From Sphingobium sp. AP50 (lineage in GTDB: Bacteria; Pseudomonadota; Alphaproteobacteria; Sphingomonadales; Sphingomonadaceae), in NCBI RefSeq assembly GCF_900109095.1, contig NZ_FNYZ01000002.1, forward strand, positions 310,001 through 374,000: a stretch of 64,000 nucleotides of DNA, written 5' to 3'. The position numbers and the translations under genes were made by a program. Shown in pieces: positions 14,746 to 25,087 of this stretch (within the stretch, counting starts at the first letter, position 1; each line of letters starts with the position of its first letter). The notes beneath the pieces are model-generated. The model was not told the DNA's origin. It did not search any database and saw only the letters and a list, made by a program, of their open reading frames with translations.

Positions 14746-16595
14746 GCGGCCTGCCGCTGGTCGCGCTGGTCGGCAATCCCAATGCCGGCAAGAGCGCGCT
14801 GTTCAACGCGCTGACCGGCGCGCGACAGAAGCTGGGCAATTATCCGGGCGTTACTGTAGAGCGCAAGGCGGGCCGCCTGTCGCTGAGCGATGGTCGCCCG
14901 GTCGAACTGGTCGACCTGCCCGGCACCTACAGCCTAGACCCCACCAGCCCCGACGAGCAGGTCACGCGCGACGTGATTTTGGGCAAGCAGGATGGCGAGA
15001 AGCGCCCCGACGCGCTGGTCGTGGTGGTCGATGCGTCGAACCTCGACAATCATCTGCGCTTCGCGCTGGAACTGATCGCGCTGGGCCTGCCGACCGTGGT
15101 GGCGCTCAACATGGTCGACCTCGCCACCCGCGACGGGCTGGAACTGGACGCCAATATCCTGTCGCGCGAACTGGGCGTGCCGGTGATTTCCACCGTGGCG
15201 GTGCGCAAGCGCGGCCTCGACCATCTGCGTCAGGAACTGGACGGCCTGATGAACGGTGCCCCCGCCCCCTATACCCAAGGGCCGGCGCGCGATTTCGATA
15301 CCGTGCGCAGCGAAGCGCGGCGGATCGCCCGTGCAGCAATCGTGCGCGAAACGCCATCGCGCCGACTGACGGCCGCGGTGGACCGGGTGCTGCTGCATCC
15401 TGTCGCGGGCTTCATCATCCTGCTCGCTTTGTTGTTCGTGATGTTCCAGGCCGTGTTCAGTTGGGCCAGTGCGCCCGCCGACATGCTGGAAGGCTGGGTG
15501 ACGGCGCTGGGCGAGGCGGTGACGAACACGTTGCCGCCGGGCATCGTCCACGACTTCCTGTTGCAGGGCGTAGTCGGCGGCGTGGGCGCGGTGATCGTCT
15601 TCCTGCCGCAGATTCTGATCCTCTTCTTCTTCATCCTGATGCTGGAAGCGACCGGCTATATGGCGCGCGCAGCCTTCATCATGGATGCGCTGATGGCGCG
15701 GGTCGGCCTGTCGGGCCGGGCCTTCATCCCGCTGCTGTCCTCCTTCGCCTGCGCCGTGCCGGGGATCATGGCGACGCGCACCATTTCCGATCCCAAGGAC
15801 CGGCTGACGACGATCCTGATCGCGCCGCTGATGACCTGTTCGGCGCGACTGCCGGTCTATGGCCTGATCATCAGCGCCTTCATCCCGGCACGTGACGTGG
15901 GACCGGGCATCGGCCTGCAAGGGCTGGTGATGTTCCTGCTCTATGTCTTCGGCGTGGTCGGCGCGCTGATCGCCGCCTGGGCGCTGCGACTGACCGTGAC
16001 CAAGGGGCAGAGCAGCGGTTTCCTGATGGAAATGCCCAAATATCAGTGGCCCCGGCCGCAGGATCTGCTGATCGGTCTGTGGCAGCGCGCTGTAATTTTC
16101 CTCAAACGCGCCGGCACGATCATCCTGTTCACCAATATCGTCCTGTGGGTGCTGATGAGCTTCCCCAAGGCGCCCGATGGCGTGCGGCAGAGCGAATATT
16201 CGATCGCCGGCCGGATCGCGGGCGGCATCCATCTGCTGGTCGAGCCGATCGGTTTCAACCGGGACATCTCTCTCGCCCTGCTGCCGTCCATGGCCGCGCG
16301 CGAAGTGGCCGTATCCGCCATCGCCACCGTCTATGCGATCGATGCCGAGGATGATGTGGAAGCGCTGGACAAGGGGCTGGGCGACCGGTTGCAGAGCCGC
16401 TGGTCGCTGGCGACTGCCCTCGCTTTCCTGGCATGGTTCGTGTTCGCGCCGCAGTGCATTTCCACCATCGCGGTGACGCGGCGCGAAACCGCCGGGTGGA
16501 AATGGACCGGCTTCATGATCGGCTATCTGTTCGTGCTGGCCTATGTCGCGGCGGGCGTGACCTATTGGGTGGCGGTCGCGATGGGACTGGGATAG
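14742..16595 (+). CDS. feoB: Ferrous iron transporter B
   Basis: 617 residues. The N-terminal G domain has G1 GNPNAGKS, switch-I KLGNYPGVTVE, G3 DLPGTYSL and G4 NMVD. A helical GDI-like linker follows, then a polytopic membrane domain with the two Gate regions (LEATGYMARAAFIMD with CAVPGIMATR, and APLMTCSARLPVYGL). Imports Fe2+ across the inner membrane. The ATG at 14742 overlaps the feoA stop. Somewhat shorter than E. coli FeoB, lacking the C-terminal cytoplasmic extension. No feoC gene follows. Confidence 0.95.
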   Translation: MSGLPLVALVGNPNAGKSALFNALTGARQKLGNYPGVTVERKAGRLSLSDGRPVELVDLPGTYSLDPTSPDEQVTRDVILGKQDGEKRPDALVVVVDASNLDNHLRFALELIALGLPTVVALNMVDLATRDGLELDANILSRELGVPVISTVAVRKRGLDHLRQELDGLMNGAPAPYTQGPARDFDTVRSEARRIARAAIVRETPSRRLTAAVDRVLLHPVAGFIILLALLFVMFQAVFSWASAPADMLEGWVTALGEAVTNTLPPGIVHDFLLQGVVGGVGAVIVFLPQILILFFFILMLEATGYMARAAFIMDALMARVGLSGRAFIPLLSSFACAVPGIMATRTISDPKDRLTTILIAPLMTCSARLPVYGLIISAFIPARDVGPGIGLQGLVMFLLYVFGVVGALIAAWALRLTVTKGQSSGFLMEMPKYQWPRPQDLLIGLWQRAVIFLKRAGTIILFTNIVLWVLMSFPKAPDGVRQSEYSIAGRIAGGIHLLVEPIGFNRDISLALLPSMAAREVAVSAIATVYAIDAEDDVEALDKGLGDRLQSRWSLATALAFLAWFVFAPQCISTIAVTRRETAGWKWTGFMIGYLFVLAYVAAGVTYWVAVAMGLG

Positions 16596-16691
16596 CGGCA
16601 GACGCGACGAAAGGCTGCGGCATGCTCCATGTCGCGGCTGGATTTGCGGGCGCGCGTCGCTATAAAGACCGGCTATTATTTCGGAGGAATC

Positions 16692-17285
16692 ATGGCAGGC
16701 TCGGTCAACAAGGTCATTCTGGTCGGCAATCTGGGCGCCGACCCGGAGGTCAAGAGCTTCCAGAATGGCGGCAAGGTATGCAATCTGCGTATCGCCACGT
16801 CCGAAAGCTGGAAGGATCGCAACACCGGCGAGCGCAAGGAGCGCACCGAATGGCATAGCGTCGCGATCTTTTCCGAAGGACTGGTCGGCGTCGCGGAACG
16901 CTTCCTGCGCAAGGGCAGCAAAGTCTATATCGAAGGGCAGCTGCGCACCCGCAAATGGCAGGACCAGCAGGGCAATGACCGCTACACGACCGAAGTCGTG
17001 TTGCAGGGTCTGGGCAGCGTGCTGACCATGCTGGACGGCGCACCGGGCGGTGGTGGCCAGGGCGGCGGCTTTGGCGGTGGCGGCGGTGGCCGTTCGCAGC
17101 CGGGCGTGAGCGACTGGCAGGGCGGGTCGAGCGGCTTTGGCGGTGGCGACTATGACGATTTCGGCGGCGGCCAGAGCGGTGGCGGCTATGGCGGCGGTCG
17201 CTCCTCGTCGGGCGCCGGCAATGCTGGCAGCCGTGCGGGCAGCCCCAATTTCGACAATGATCTGGACGATGAAGTGCCGTTCTGA
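16692..17285 (+). CDS. ssb: Single-stranded DNA-binding protein
   Basis: 197 residues from the ATG at 16692, which has CGGAGGAA upstream. OB-fold in residues 1-110 ([48 protein letters not shown]), then a Gly/Gln/Ser-rich linker, and the acidic tip [10 protein letters not shown] that recruits replication and repair partners. Forms a homotetramer on ssDNA. A bidirectional terminator separates it from convergent galU. uvrA, often an ssb neighbour, is not adjacent here. Confidence 0.96.
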   Translation: MAGSVNKVILVGNLGADPEVKSFQNGGKVCNLRIATSESWKDRNTGERKERTEWHSVAIFSEGLVGVAERFLRKGSKVYIEGQLRTRKWQDQQGNDRYTTEVVLQGLGSVLTMLDGAPGGGGQGGGFGGGGGGRSQPGVSDWQGGSSGFGGGDYDDFGGGQSGGGYGGGRSSSGAGNAGSRAGSPNFDNDLDDEVPF

Positions 17286-17306
17286 CGGCACTCCACGCTT
17301 CGGCAC

Positions 17307-17344
17307 GAAAAAGGGCGGCTTCCGATGGGAAGCCGCCCTTTTTC
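17307..17344. terminator. Bidirectional rho-independent terminator between ssb and galU
   Basis: Arms GAAAAAGGGCGGCTTCC and GGAAGCCGCCCTTTTTC (17 bp, perfect) with a 4-nt loop. It has T-runs on both strands, so it can end both convergent transcripts. Confidence 0.93.
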
Positions 17345-17365
17345 GTTAGCCGACTGGCGCCGCGA

Positions 17366-18241
<876 letters not shown>

Positions 18242-18319
18242 GTTGGGGTCCCCTTCACACTGACGCGACCGGGCTTTGGATTGCCGCACATGCGAGAAAG
18301 GTCAAGCGCCGCGAGCGGC

Positions 18320-18787
18320 TTATACCGCAAGAAGGCGGCTGGCTACCGCTTCCAGTGACGAGATTTCGCCTTCGAGCTGCTCCAGACCGATATGCTGGAT
18401 ATTGTTGCGCCCGTCGCGACAGGTGAAGCCGCCCGGTTCGGGCTGGTGGAAACCCTGGATGATCAGCGCCCGGAAGCGGTCGATCCGCTGCATGTCCCGC
18501 TCGATCGCGGAGATCGCGGTCAGCGCGCTGGCGTTGCGACGATCGCGCATGGCGACCATCGTGCGCAATTCCGTCATCAATTTCGTCATGGTCGGACGCG
18601 TGCGTGCGCCCACCGTGCGCACATCGCCCATCGCCTCCCGCAGCATGCCGATCTTCGCCTCCAGGCTTTGTTCCAGCATGGTCCAGGCACAGACCAGCCG
18701 CCCCACCGAACAGAGCAGCGCCGCATCCTCCGGCGCATAATCCGAAACCGCCTTCACATTCATATCAGAAACCAGATGCACACCCAC
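18320..18787 (-). CDS. Hypothetical all-helical protein
   Basis: 155 residues from a GTG at 18787 with AGGGAG ten bases upstream; an ATG at 18763 is the alternative. Predicted entirely helical: LCSVGRLVCAWTMLEQSLEAKI, a central segment rich in Arg/Met, then RFRALIIQGFHQPEPGG and a final amphipathic helix EQLEGEISSLEAVASRL. The layout (first helix with WxxLE, later an R...GFH turn) recalls HEPN-like proteins of unknown function, but the RNxxxH motif is not intact, so I do not assign an activity. Lies between galU and the SdhAF4-like gene, next to a repeat. Confidence 0.65.
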   Translation of the reverse strand: MGVHLVSDMNVKAVSDYAPEDAALLCSVGRLVCAWTMLEQSLEAKIGMLREAMGDVRTVGARTRPTMTKLMTELRTMVAMRDRRNASALTAISAIERDMQRIDRFRALIIQGFHQPEPGGFTCRDGRNNIQHIGLEQLEGEISSLEAVASRLLAV

Positions 18788-18922
18788 GACCCATAATCTC
18801 CCTTATGGACGTGAGCCTGCACAGTTAACGGCGCGGATAGCCAGAGCGGTGCGGCGTGCCTCCTCGCAGGCGCAGCACGGGCCGACGGCAGCCGTGCAAA
18901 ATCGACGGCGAGCCGTGCTGGA

Positions 18923-18973
18923 CTGTTTGTTTGAAAATGCGCGGAAGAGCGTATTTTGGACCCGCACCAGCCC
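18923..18973 (+). repeat. Short repeat module (solo copy) with terminator-like hairpin
   Basis: Shares CTGTTTG...AAAATGCGCGGAAGAGCG...CCGCACCAGCCC with 22386-22434. Contains stem AAAATGCGC / GCGTATTTT (18934-18957, one G-U pair) with loop GGAAGA. Unlike the 22386 copy it is not followed by the 75-nt palindrome. The surrounding gap 18788-18989 otherwise shows nothing coding. Confidence 0.85.
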
Positions 18974-18989
18974 GCACATTCCAAGAATA

Positions 18990-19163
18990 TCAGAAATCGA
19001 TGGCGATGCCCTTGCGCTCCCAGTCGCCATAGCGGACCGGGCTCAGCTCTTCCTGATGGCGGGAGGGGGCGTCGAGCGGATCGGGCTGCGGCACCGGCGG
19101 GCTTTTGGAAAGATGGGCGGGTGGCTTCACATGCGCCGGGCGCTTGCCGTTGAAACTTCCCAT
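18990..19163 (-). CDS. DUF1674 protein, succinate dehydrogenase assembly factor 4 (SdhAF4) homologue
   Basis: 57 residues, starting [14 protein letters not shown] at 19163 and ending [14 protein letters not shown]. The C-terminal R-[YF]-G-D-W-E-x-K-G-x-x-x-D-F motif is the signature of DUF1674/SdhAF4, a small chaperone that binds the flavinylated SdhA subunit before complex II assembly in mitochondria and alphaproteobacteria. The N-terminal half is Pro-rich and probably disordered. Divergent from htpX. It is easy to miss because of its length, but the motif is unambiguous. Confidence 0.88.
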   Translation of the reverse strand: MGSFNGKRPAHVKPPAHLSKSPPVPQPDPLDAPSRHQEELSPVRYGDWERKGIAIDF

Positions 19164-19252
19164 GGCGGGCGGCCTTTCATTTGCGGAAGGGCTGGATCAA
19201 CCCCATATTCATATGCTGCCCGCTATCTGGGCGGCAAAGGAGAGCATTGCAA

Positions 19253-20179
19253 GTGAGCGGTTTCAAGACGACCCTGTTGCTGGCGGCGCTGACGGCGCTG
19301 TTCATGGCGCTGGGCTATCCGCTGGGTGGCAGCGGCGGCGCGATCATAGCGTTGCTGGCGGCGGCGGGCATGAACCTGTTCACCTTCTGGAATGCCGACA
19401 AGATCGTGCTGCGCATGCATGACGCGCGCGAAGTGGATGCGCAGAGCGCGCCGGAATTTTACGGGCTGGTGCGGGAACTGGCGCAGCGCGCCGGGCTACC
19501 TATGCCGCGCGTCTATATTATCGACCAGCAGGCGCCCAATGCCTTTGCCACCGGCCGTAATCCCGACAATGCCGCCGTCGCCGCCACCACCGGCCTGCTG
19601 GCGATGCTGAGCCGTGACGAAGTGGCGGGCGTGATGGCGCATGAACTGGGCCATGTGAAGAATCGTGACACGCTGATCATGACGATGGTCGCGACCATAG
19701 CGGGCGCGATTTCGATGCTGGCCAATTTCGGCCTCTTCTTTCGCGGTGGCGACCGGGAAGGCCATGGCAATATGATCGCCAGCCTGATGGCGGTGATCGT
19801 CGCGCCCTTTGCCGCGATGATCGTGCAGATGGCGATCAGCCGCACCCGCGAATATGGCGCCGACCGGGCCGGGGCGGAAATCAGCGGCAGTCCCCATGCG
19901 CTGGCCTCCGCCCTCGCCAAGATTTCCGGCCGGGCGGAAATGATCCCCAATCCGGTGGCAGAGCGCAATCCGGCGGCGGCGCAGCTCTATATCGTGCCGA
20001 CCCATGTGAGCGAACTCTTCTCCACCCACCCCGCGACGGAGAAGCGCATCGCCGCCTTGCAGGATATTGCGGCGGATATGGGCGCGATCCCCGCCCCGCC
20101 GCGCGCATCCGCTCTGTCGCCAGTCGCGCCGCCCCAGCCCCCGCGCCGTCGCAGCGCGCTCGATCCGAACGGACGCTGA
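19253..20179 (+). CDS. htpX: Zinc metalloprotease HtpX
   Basis: 308 residues from a GTG start at 19253 (AAGGAGAG upstream), giving the family N-terminus [17 protein letters not shown]; an ATG further upstream would add unrelated residues. Two N-terminal membrane helices, then the catalytic motif [13 protein letters not shown] (HEXXH), two further helices, and the third zinc-ligand region [17 protein letters not shown]. Membrane-embedded quality-control protease for misfolded inner-membrane proteins. The C-terminal 30 residues are Pro/Ala-rich. The next gene starts inside its stop codon (TGATG). Confidence 0.94.
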   Translation: MSGFKTTLLLAALTALFMALGYPLGGSGGAIIALLAAAGMNLFTFWNADKIVLRMHDAREVDAQSAPEFYGLVRELAQRAGLPMPRVYIIDQQAPNAFATGRNPDNAAVAATTGLLAMLSRDEVAGVMAHELGHVKNRDTLIMTMVATIAGAISMLANFGLFFRGGDREGHGNMIASLMAVIVAPFAAMIVQMAISRTREYGADRAGAEISGSPHALASALAKISGRAEMIPNPVAERNPAAAQLYIVPTHVSELFSTHPATEKRIAALQDIAADMGAIPAPPRASALSPVAPPQPPRRRSALDPNGR

Positions 20180-20493
20180 TGGTCGACGACATCGGCGAGG
20201 TCGTGGTCGATGTGGCGGGCGTGGTGCTGCGCCATGCCGGTGGGCTGGTGGTCGATCTGACCGTCGACCATGTCTTTTCTCGCCATACCGCCCGCTTCTT
20301 CCATGGCGTGGGCCGCCGCCTGATCGCGGTCGCGACGCTGGGGCGCAAGCGTATCCCTTCCTCCCTGCGCGCCGTGCCCAGGGGTGCCCGCGCCCGGCCG
20401 CGCCGGTCCGACTGGCTGGCGCTATGGGTGGGCATCATCGGCTGGATCGCCCTGTTCCTGGGCATCGGCTTTGGCGTCGCCCATTTTCTTTGA
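20179..20493 (+). CDS. Small conserved-looking membrane protein
   Basis: 104 residues. The ATG overlaps the htpX stop, indicating translational coupling. The N-terminal half is soluble and beta-rich in Val/Asp (EVVVDVAGVVLRHAGGLVVD), the middle is strongly basic (RGARARPRRSD), and the C-terminus is one membrane helix (WLALWVGIIGWIALFLGIGF). No known domain recognised. Its position between htpX and rsmB suggests it belongs to that operon. Confidence 0.7.
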   Translation: MVDDIGEVVVDVAGVVLRHAGGLVVDLTVDHVFSRHTARFFHGVGRRLIAVATLGRKRIPSSLRAVPRGARARPRRSDWLALWVGIIGWIALFLGIGFGVAHFL

Positions 20494-20518
20494 CGGCGAA
20501 AGCGCGTAGGGGCCGCTG

Positions 20519-21841
20519 ATGCCCCGCCCCCAAAATCGCCGCCCCGCCGCTCCACGTGCCGAAGACGTTCCCGGCTTTCCCGCGCGCCGCGCCGCGCTGC
20601 GCTTGCTGGATGCAGTGCTGCGCCGGGGCGATCCGCTGGAACTGGCGCTGCATGGCGCGGCGCAGGGATTGCCGCAATCCGACCGCGCGCTGGTCCATGC
20701 CATCGCGGCGGAAGTGCTGCGCCATCTGCCCGATCTGGACGCGCTGATCGACGGGGCGACCAAGCAGATATTGCCCGACGATGCCAAGGCGCGCACGGTG
20801 CTGCGCATCGCCCTGGCCCAGACGCTGGTGCTGGGTACGCCCGCCCATGCGGCGATCGCCACCGCGCTGCCGCTGGTCGATGGCGGCCCGCGCAAGCTGG
20901 TTCATGGCGTGTTCGGCACGGTGACGCGCGGCGAACCGGTGCTGCCCGATCCGCCGACCTTGCCCGCCGAGGTTGTCGAACGCTGGACCGGCCAGTGGGG
21001 TGAGGCGATGCCGCTGGCCGCCGCCCATGCCTATGCCGTGCGCCCGCCGGTCGATATCAGCCTGCGCGACGCGAGCGAGACGGCGAAGTGGACAGAAGCG
21101 TTGAACGGCACGTCCTTCGCGCCCGGCCATGTTCGATTGTCGGCCAATCCCGATCAAGGTGGCGCCGTGATTCCCGACCTGCCCGGCTTTGCCGAGGGGG
21201 CATGGTGGGTGCAGGATATCGCGGCCTCCTGCGCGGCGCGGCTGCTGGGGCCGGGTGAAGGGCGCACCGTGCTGGACCTGTGCGCCGCGCCGGGTGGCAA
21301 GACGATGCAACTGGCGGCAGCGGGCTGGACCGTCCTGTCGGTCGACCAGTCGAAGAAGCGGCTGGAGAAGCTGACCGAGAATCTGGCGCGCACCGGCCTG
21401 TCTGCCGATGTCGTGACCGCCGATCTGCGCCAGTGGCAACCCGACGCACCGGTCGACGCCATCCTGCTCGACGCGCCCTGCACCGCGACTGGCATCTATC
21501 GCCGCCATCCCGACGTGCTGCACCGCATCGGCCAGCGCCAGATTGCCGAACTGGCCGAATTGCAGGGCGAGCTTCTGACGCGCGCGGCAAGCTGGCTGAA
21601 GCCGGGCGGGCGGATCGTCTACGCCACCTGTTCGCTGGAGCAGGCGGAGGGCGAGGATCAGGTCGAACGCTTCCTGACCGCGCATCTCGATTTCGCGCTG
21701 CTGCCCGCACAGGCCGGTGAATTGCCCGAAGCCATGGCCCCCACGGCGCAGGGCTGGCTGCGGTCGCTGCCCGACATGCTGGCCGATCAGGGCGGCGCGG
21801 ATGGATTTTTCATTGCAAGACTTGCAAAGGCGACAAACTAA
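20519..21841 (+). CDS. rsmB: 16S rRNA (cytosine-C5)-methyltransferase, RsmB/Fmu family
   Basis: 440 residues. An N-terminal NusB-like RNA-binding domain (residues about 20-150, RRAALRLLDAVLRRGDPLE) is followed by the methyltransferase domain: SAM motif VLDLCAAPGGKTMQLA, motif IV LDAPCTATG with one catalytic Cys, and motif VI ATCSLEQAEGEDQ with the second. Modifies rRNA, probably C967 as in E. coli. Ends with IARLAKATN. Starts 25 bases after the upstream membrane-protein gene. Confidence 0.92.
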   Translation: MPRPQNRRPAAPRAEDVPGFPARRAALRLLDAVLRRGDPLELALHGAAQGLPQSDRALVHAIAAEVLRHLPDLDALIDGATKQILPDDAKARTVLRIALAQTLVLGTPAHAAIATALPLVDGGPRKLVHGVFGTVTRGEPVLPDPPTLPAEVVERWTGQWGEAMPLAAAHAYAVRPPVDISLRDASETAKWTEALNGTSFAPGHVRLSANPDQGGAVIPDLPGFAEGAWWVQDIAASCAARLLGPGEGRTVLDLCAAPGGKTMQLAAAGWTVLSVDQSKKRLEKLTENLARTGLSADVVTADLRQWQPDAPVDAILLDAPCTATGIYRRHPDVLHRIGQRQIAELAELQGELLTRAASWLKPGGRIVYATCSLEQAEGEDQVERFLTAHLDFALLPAQAGELPEAMAPTAQGWLRSLPDMLADQGGADGFFIARLAKATN

Positions 21842-21892
21842 GCCTTAACCATGAAGGGCTTAGACGGAATTCCTTCGTCTTAAAGGTGCGCC

Positions 21893-22384
21893 ATGCGACC
21901 GATCGAGCCATTGCCCCTGAACCATAGCTGGCCGCTCTATGATCTGCGCACGCATTTGTCGCCCGTGCTGCTGGATCCGGATATCGCGCGTAATGACGCA
22001 GCGCTGGCTGAGCGCGGCCTGGGCCTGTGGCATTGCGATCTGCGCGACAACCGGCTGAGTTGGACCGCAGGGGTATACGACATATTCGGGCTGGAGCGCG
22101 ATCAGGACGTGGGCCGGCCGCGGACCGTGTCGCTCTATGCCCCGGAATCACGCGAACCGATGGAGCGGTTGCGCGCCTATGCCATCAAACATAAGCGCGG
22201 CTTCACCCTGGACGTCGATATTGATCAGGCGGACGGCGGCGGGCGATGCGCGATGCGGCTGATCGCCGCGCCGATCCTGGACGCGGACGGGGAAACCGTC
22301 GCGCTGCACGGCGTCAAACAGTTGCTGCCCCATGGCACGCCCTCCTCCCGGCGGCTGGACCCGACCATTTTCGTCATGCTTTGA
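21893..22384 (+). CDS. PAS-fold protein
   Basis: 163 residues from the ATG at 21893 (AAAGGTG upstream). Residues about 42-145 form a PAS fold: ERGLGLWHCDLRDNRLSWTAG, VYDIFGLERD, a central helix ESREPMERLRAYA, and the closing strands FTLDVDID and MRLIAAPILDADG. No output domain is attached, so it may be a stand-alone sensor or ligand-binding subunit. The promoter region (21838-21863) has the inverted repeat CTAAGCC / GGCTTAG. Sits between rsmB and rpe. Confidence 0.75.
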   Translation: MRPIEPLPLNHSWPLYDLRTHLSPVLLDPDIARNDAALAERGLGLWHCDLRDNRLSWTAGVYDIFGLERDQDVGRPRTVSLYAPESREPMERLRAYAIKHKRGFTLDVDIDQADGGGRCAMRLIAAPILDADGETVALHGVKQLLPHGTPSSRRLDPTIFVML

Positions 22385-22385
22385 G

Positions 22386-22434
22386 CTGTTTGAAAAATGC
22401 GCGGAAGAGCGCATTTTTGGGTCCGCACCAGCCC
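22386..22434 (+). repeat. Short repeat module with terminator-like hairpin, joined to palindrome copy B
   Basis: Perfect 10-bp stem AAAAATGCGC / GCGCATTTTT (22393-22418) with loop GGAAGA begins 8 bases after the PAS-protein stop, so it probably also terminates that transcript on either strand. Almost the same module occurs at 18923-18973. Confidence 0.88.
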
Positions 22435-22499
22435 TCTCCCCCACCCGGCCACCCATATGATACTGCCGTTGGGTGGCCGGGTGGGGGAGAGGCCGGTGC
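22425..22499 (+). repeat. 75-nt palindromic element, copy B
   Basis: Arms 22425-22454 and 22471-22499 pair over about 29 bp with two imperfections; loop ATATGATACTGCCGTT (22455-22470). Inner arms and loop are identical to copy A at 5425-5499 after reversal, while the outer stem differs in sequence yet remains paired. Confidence 0.92.
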
Positions 22500-22597
22500 G
22501 GCAAATCCGGCTCCGTCCGGATTTCAAAAAAACAATCGCGAATCGCGGCTAAATGTCCGTTGCCCTTGCCCCCGGTGGCGATTAAGGCGAACGGTTA

Positions 22598-23260
22598 ATG
22601 ACACGTCCGATCCTCATCTCGCCCTCCATCCTTTCCGCCGACTTCGCCCGTCTGGGTGAGGAAGTCCGCGCCATCGACGCCGCTGGCTGCGACTGGGTGC
22701 ATATCGACGTCATGGACGGGCATTTCGTGCCCAACATCACGATCGGCCCGAATGTGGTGAAGGCGCTGCGCCCGCACACGCAAAAGACGTTCGACGTCCA
22801 TCTGATGATTTCGCCGGTGGACCTGTATCTGGATGCCTTTGCTTCCGCCGGTGCGGACATCATCACCGTCCATCCCGAAGCCGGGCCGCACATCCACTGC
22901 ACCGTCCAGCATATCAAGTCGCTGGGCGTGAAGGCGGGCGTGGTGCTGAACCCCGGCACCCCGGCCAAGATGCTCGATTATCTGATGGATGATGTCGACC
23001 TGATCCTGGTGATGAGCGTCAACCCCGGTTTCGGCGGCCAGAGCTTCATCGAAAATCAGCTGCGCAAGATCGAGGCGATCCGCAAGATGATCGACAAGAC
23101 CGGGCGCGACATTCATTTGCAGGTCGATGGCGGCATCGATGTCTCCACCGCGCCCAAGGCGATTGCTGCCGGCGCCGACGTGCTGGTCGCCGGCACGGCC
23201 ACCTTCCGCGGCGGGCCGGATGCCTATGCCGACAATATCCGCAAGCTGCGGGGCGGGTGA
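22598..23260 (+). CDS. rpe: Ribulose-phosphate 3-epimerase
   Basis: 220 residues, TIM barrel. Signatures: [33 protein letters not shown] (metal His/Asp), [29 protein letters not shown] and VDGGID. Interconverts ribulose 5-phosphate and xylulose 5-phosphate in the pentose-phosphate pathway, cytoplasmic. Its stop overlaps the GTG start of the heparinase-like gene (GTGA), so the two are coupled. Confidence 0.96.
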   Translation: MTRPILISPSILSADFARLGEEVRAIDAAGCDWVHIDVMDGHFVPNITIGPNVVKALRPHTQKTFDVHLMISPVDLYLDAFASAGADIITVHPEAGPHIHCTVQHIKSLGVKAGVVLNPGTPAKMLDYLMDDVDLILVMSVNPGFGGQSFIENQLRKIEAIRKMIDKTGRDIHLQVDGGIDVSTAPKAIAAGADVLVAGTATFRGGPDAYADNIRKLRGG

Positions 23261-25023
23261 GCGAGCCCCAGCGCATGTCCGTCCGCAAAGGCCAGGACCT
23301 GCCGCCCGAACCGGGCGACGATGGCATCGAGCAGGGCAAGCGGCTCATCCGCGTCGCGGATGACAAGGGCCTGTCGCTGGCCCAGAAGATCGCCAATCAT
23401 TTCTATCTGCTCAGCTGGAAAACGCCGATCCATGGCCGTCGGCTGAAGGGCAAATATCCGCTGAAACTGCTGGCCGTGCCGGACGATGAGGTGCCGGGCG
23501 ACAGCCGCGCCGGGGCGGCGATCCGCGCGGGCTATTTCCTGTTTCGCGGACAGAAGCTGCCGATCGACACGCTGGATTTCACCCGCCTGCCGACCAGCCC
23601 TGCGTTCAGGGATTATCTGCACAGTTTCCGCTGGTTGCGCGACCTGTCCAGCAGCGCCACGCGCGAACAGGGCGCGCCGATCGCCGAAGCGGTCATGCGC
23701 AAATGGCTGGCCGCGCATCATGAAACGCCCAGCGAACCGGCCTGGCGCGCGGACAATGCCGGCTGGCGGCTGCTGTTCTGGACCGCCCATGCGCCGCTGA
23801 TCCTGTCGTCCAGCGATCTGGTCTATCGCTCGCTGGTGCTGAACTGCATCGCCCGGACCGCCCGCCATCTCGACCGCATTACCGACAAGGCGCCGATGGG
23901 CCTGCCCCGCCTGACCGGCTGGTGCGGCATATTGGCCGCCGCGCTGCTGATCCCCGGAGGCGAGGCGCGCCGCCTGTTCGGCGAAGCGGGGCTGAAGCGC
24001 GCGATCGACAGCAGCTTCCATGCCGATGGCGGCATCGTGTCGCGATCGCCGCTGGCGCAGCTGGAAGCCGTGATGCTGCTGTCGATGCTGCGCGCCGTCT
24101 ATGATGTGCGCCGCGCGCCGCCGCCCGTCTGCCTGACCGAGGCGCTGGCGCGCGCGGTGCCCGCGCTGCTGGGGCTGACCCATGGCGATGGCGGGCTGGG
24201 CAGCTGGCAGGGTGCAGGCGCGATTGCGCCGCAAAATGTACAGGCGGTGATCGCCGCCAGCCGGGTGCGCGCCCGGCCGCTGCGACAGGCGCGCGATTGG
24301 GGCTATCAGCGGATCACGGTCGGCAACACGGTCCTCCAGATCGATGCCGCGCCGCCGCCAGTGGCGCGGCTTGCCGAAGCAGGCTGCGCCTCCACCGGGG
24401 CGATCGAGATCAGCGACGGGCCGCTGCGCCTGATCGTCAATTGCGGCGGCGCCGCGCTGGAGGGGGCATGGGTTCCCTGGGATCTGGCGCAGGGGCTGCG
24501 CACCACCGCCGCGCACAGCACGCTGATCCTGAACGACAGCAATTCGACCGCCCTGCTGCCCGACGGCACGCTGGGCAAGGGCGTGACCGAAGTCGAGCTG
24601 AACCGGCAGGAAACGGATAATGGCAGCCGGCTGGAACTGAGCCATGACGGCTATGTCCGCCGCATGGGCTATGTCCACCGCCGCCTGTTGCTGGTGAGCG
24701 GCGACGGCAAGGAAATACGCGGCGAGGATATGCTGACCCCGGCCGAGCGGCGACGCAGGCCCGGCAAGCAACCGGTGCAGCTGCGCTTCCATCTGGCCCC
24801 CGGCGTCGAGCCGACGCCGACCGCCGATAATATGGGCGCGCTGCTGCGCATCGACCTGGGGCCTTTATGGCAGTTCCGCGCGGGCGCGGGCGCGCTGACG
24901 ATCGAGGACAGCCTGTGGGTCGACGCCGATGGTCGCCCCCACCCCACCCGCCAGCTGGTGGTGACGGGCGAAGCGCTGCCCGGCGGATCGAGCATCGGCT
25001 GGATCTTCAAGCGGGTCGGCTGA
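23257..25023 (+). CDS. Heparinase II/III family protein
   Basis: 588 residues. The N-terminal alpha/alpha-toroid half includes the [15 protein letters not shown] region and [11 protein letters not shown]; the C-terminal half is the beta-sandwich heparinase II/III domain beginning near [22 protein letters not shown] and containing [16 protein letters not shown]. No signal peptide is visible with the GTG start at 23257. Family members are polysaccharide lyases for uronate polymers, but in sphingomonads this housekeeping-linked copy (rpe upstream, purH downstream) has no known substrate. Starts inside the rpe stop codon. Confidence 0.88.
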   Translation: MSEPQRMSVRKGQDLPPEPGDDGIEQGKRLIRVADDKGLSLAQKIANHFYLLSWKTPIHGRRLKGKYPLKLLAVPDDEVPGDSRAGAAIRAGYFLFRGQKLPIDTLDFTRLPTSPAFRDYLHSFRWLRDLSSSATREQGAPIAEAVMRKWLAAHHETPSEPAWRADNAGWRLLFWTAHAPLILSSSDLVYRSLVLNCIARTARHLDRITDKAPMGLPRLTGWCGILAAALLIPGGEARRLFGEAGLKRAIDSSFHADGGIVSRSPLAQLEAVMLLSMLRAVYDVRRAPPPVCLTEALARAVPALLGLTHGDGGLGSWQGAGAIAPQNVQAVIAASRVRARPLRQARDWGYQRITVGNTVLQIDAAPPPVARLAEAGCASTGAIEISDGPLRLIVNCGGAALEGAWVPWDLAQGLRTTAAHSTLILNDSNSTALLPDGTLGKGVTEVELNRQETDNGSRLELSHDGYVRRMGYVHRRLLLVSGDGKEIRGEDMLTPAERRRRPGKQPVQLRFHLAPGVEPTPTADNMGALLRIDLGPLWQFRAGAGALTIEDSLWVDADGRPHPTRQLVVTGEALPGGSSIGWIFKRVG

Positions 25024-25043
25024 GGGCGCGCCTTTGGCAAGCG

Positions 25044-25075
25044 GGTACAGACATGGTATATACCTCGTCTGTACC
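25044..25075. promoter_or_regulatory. Nested palindromic operator of the toxin-antitoxin operon
   Basis: Outer half-sites GGTACAGAC (25044-25052) and GTCTGTACC (25067-25075) and the inner palindrome GGTATATACC (25055-25064) share one dyad axis; 28 of the 32 bases are symmetric. Ends 12 bases before the antitoxin start and probably covers the -10 element, as expected for ribbon-helix-helix autorepression. Confidence 0.75.
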
Positions 25076-25087
25076 AAGGGAGTTGCC

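Noticed and set aside
14934..17306. 790-codon minus-strand frame across feoB and ssb
   Set aside because: It covers two unambiguous plus-strand genes and their intergenic region, with low-complexity composition.
18803..19030. Minus-strand small ORFs over the 18923 repeat
   Set aside because: They translate the repeat itself; a similar peptide arises at the other repeat copy near 22400.
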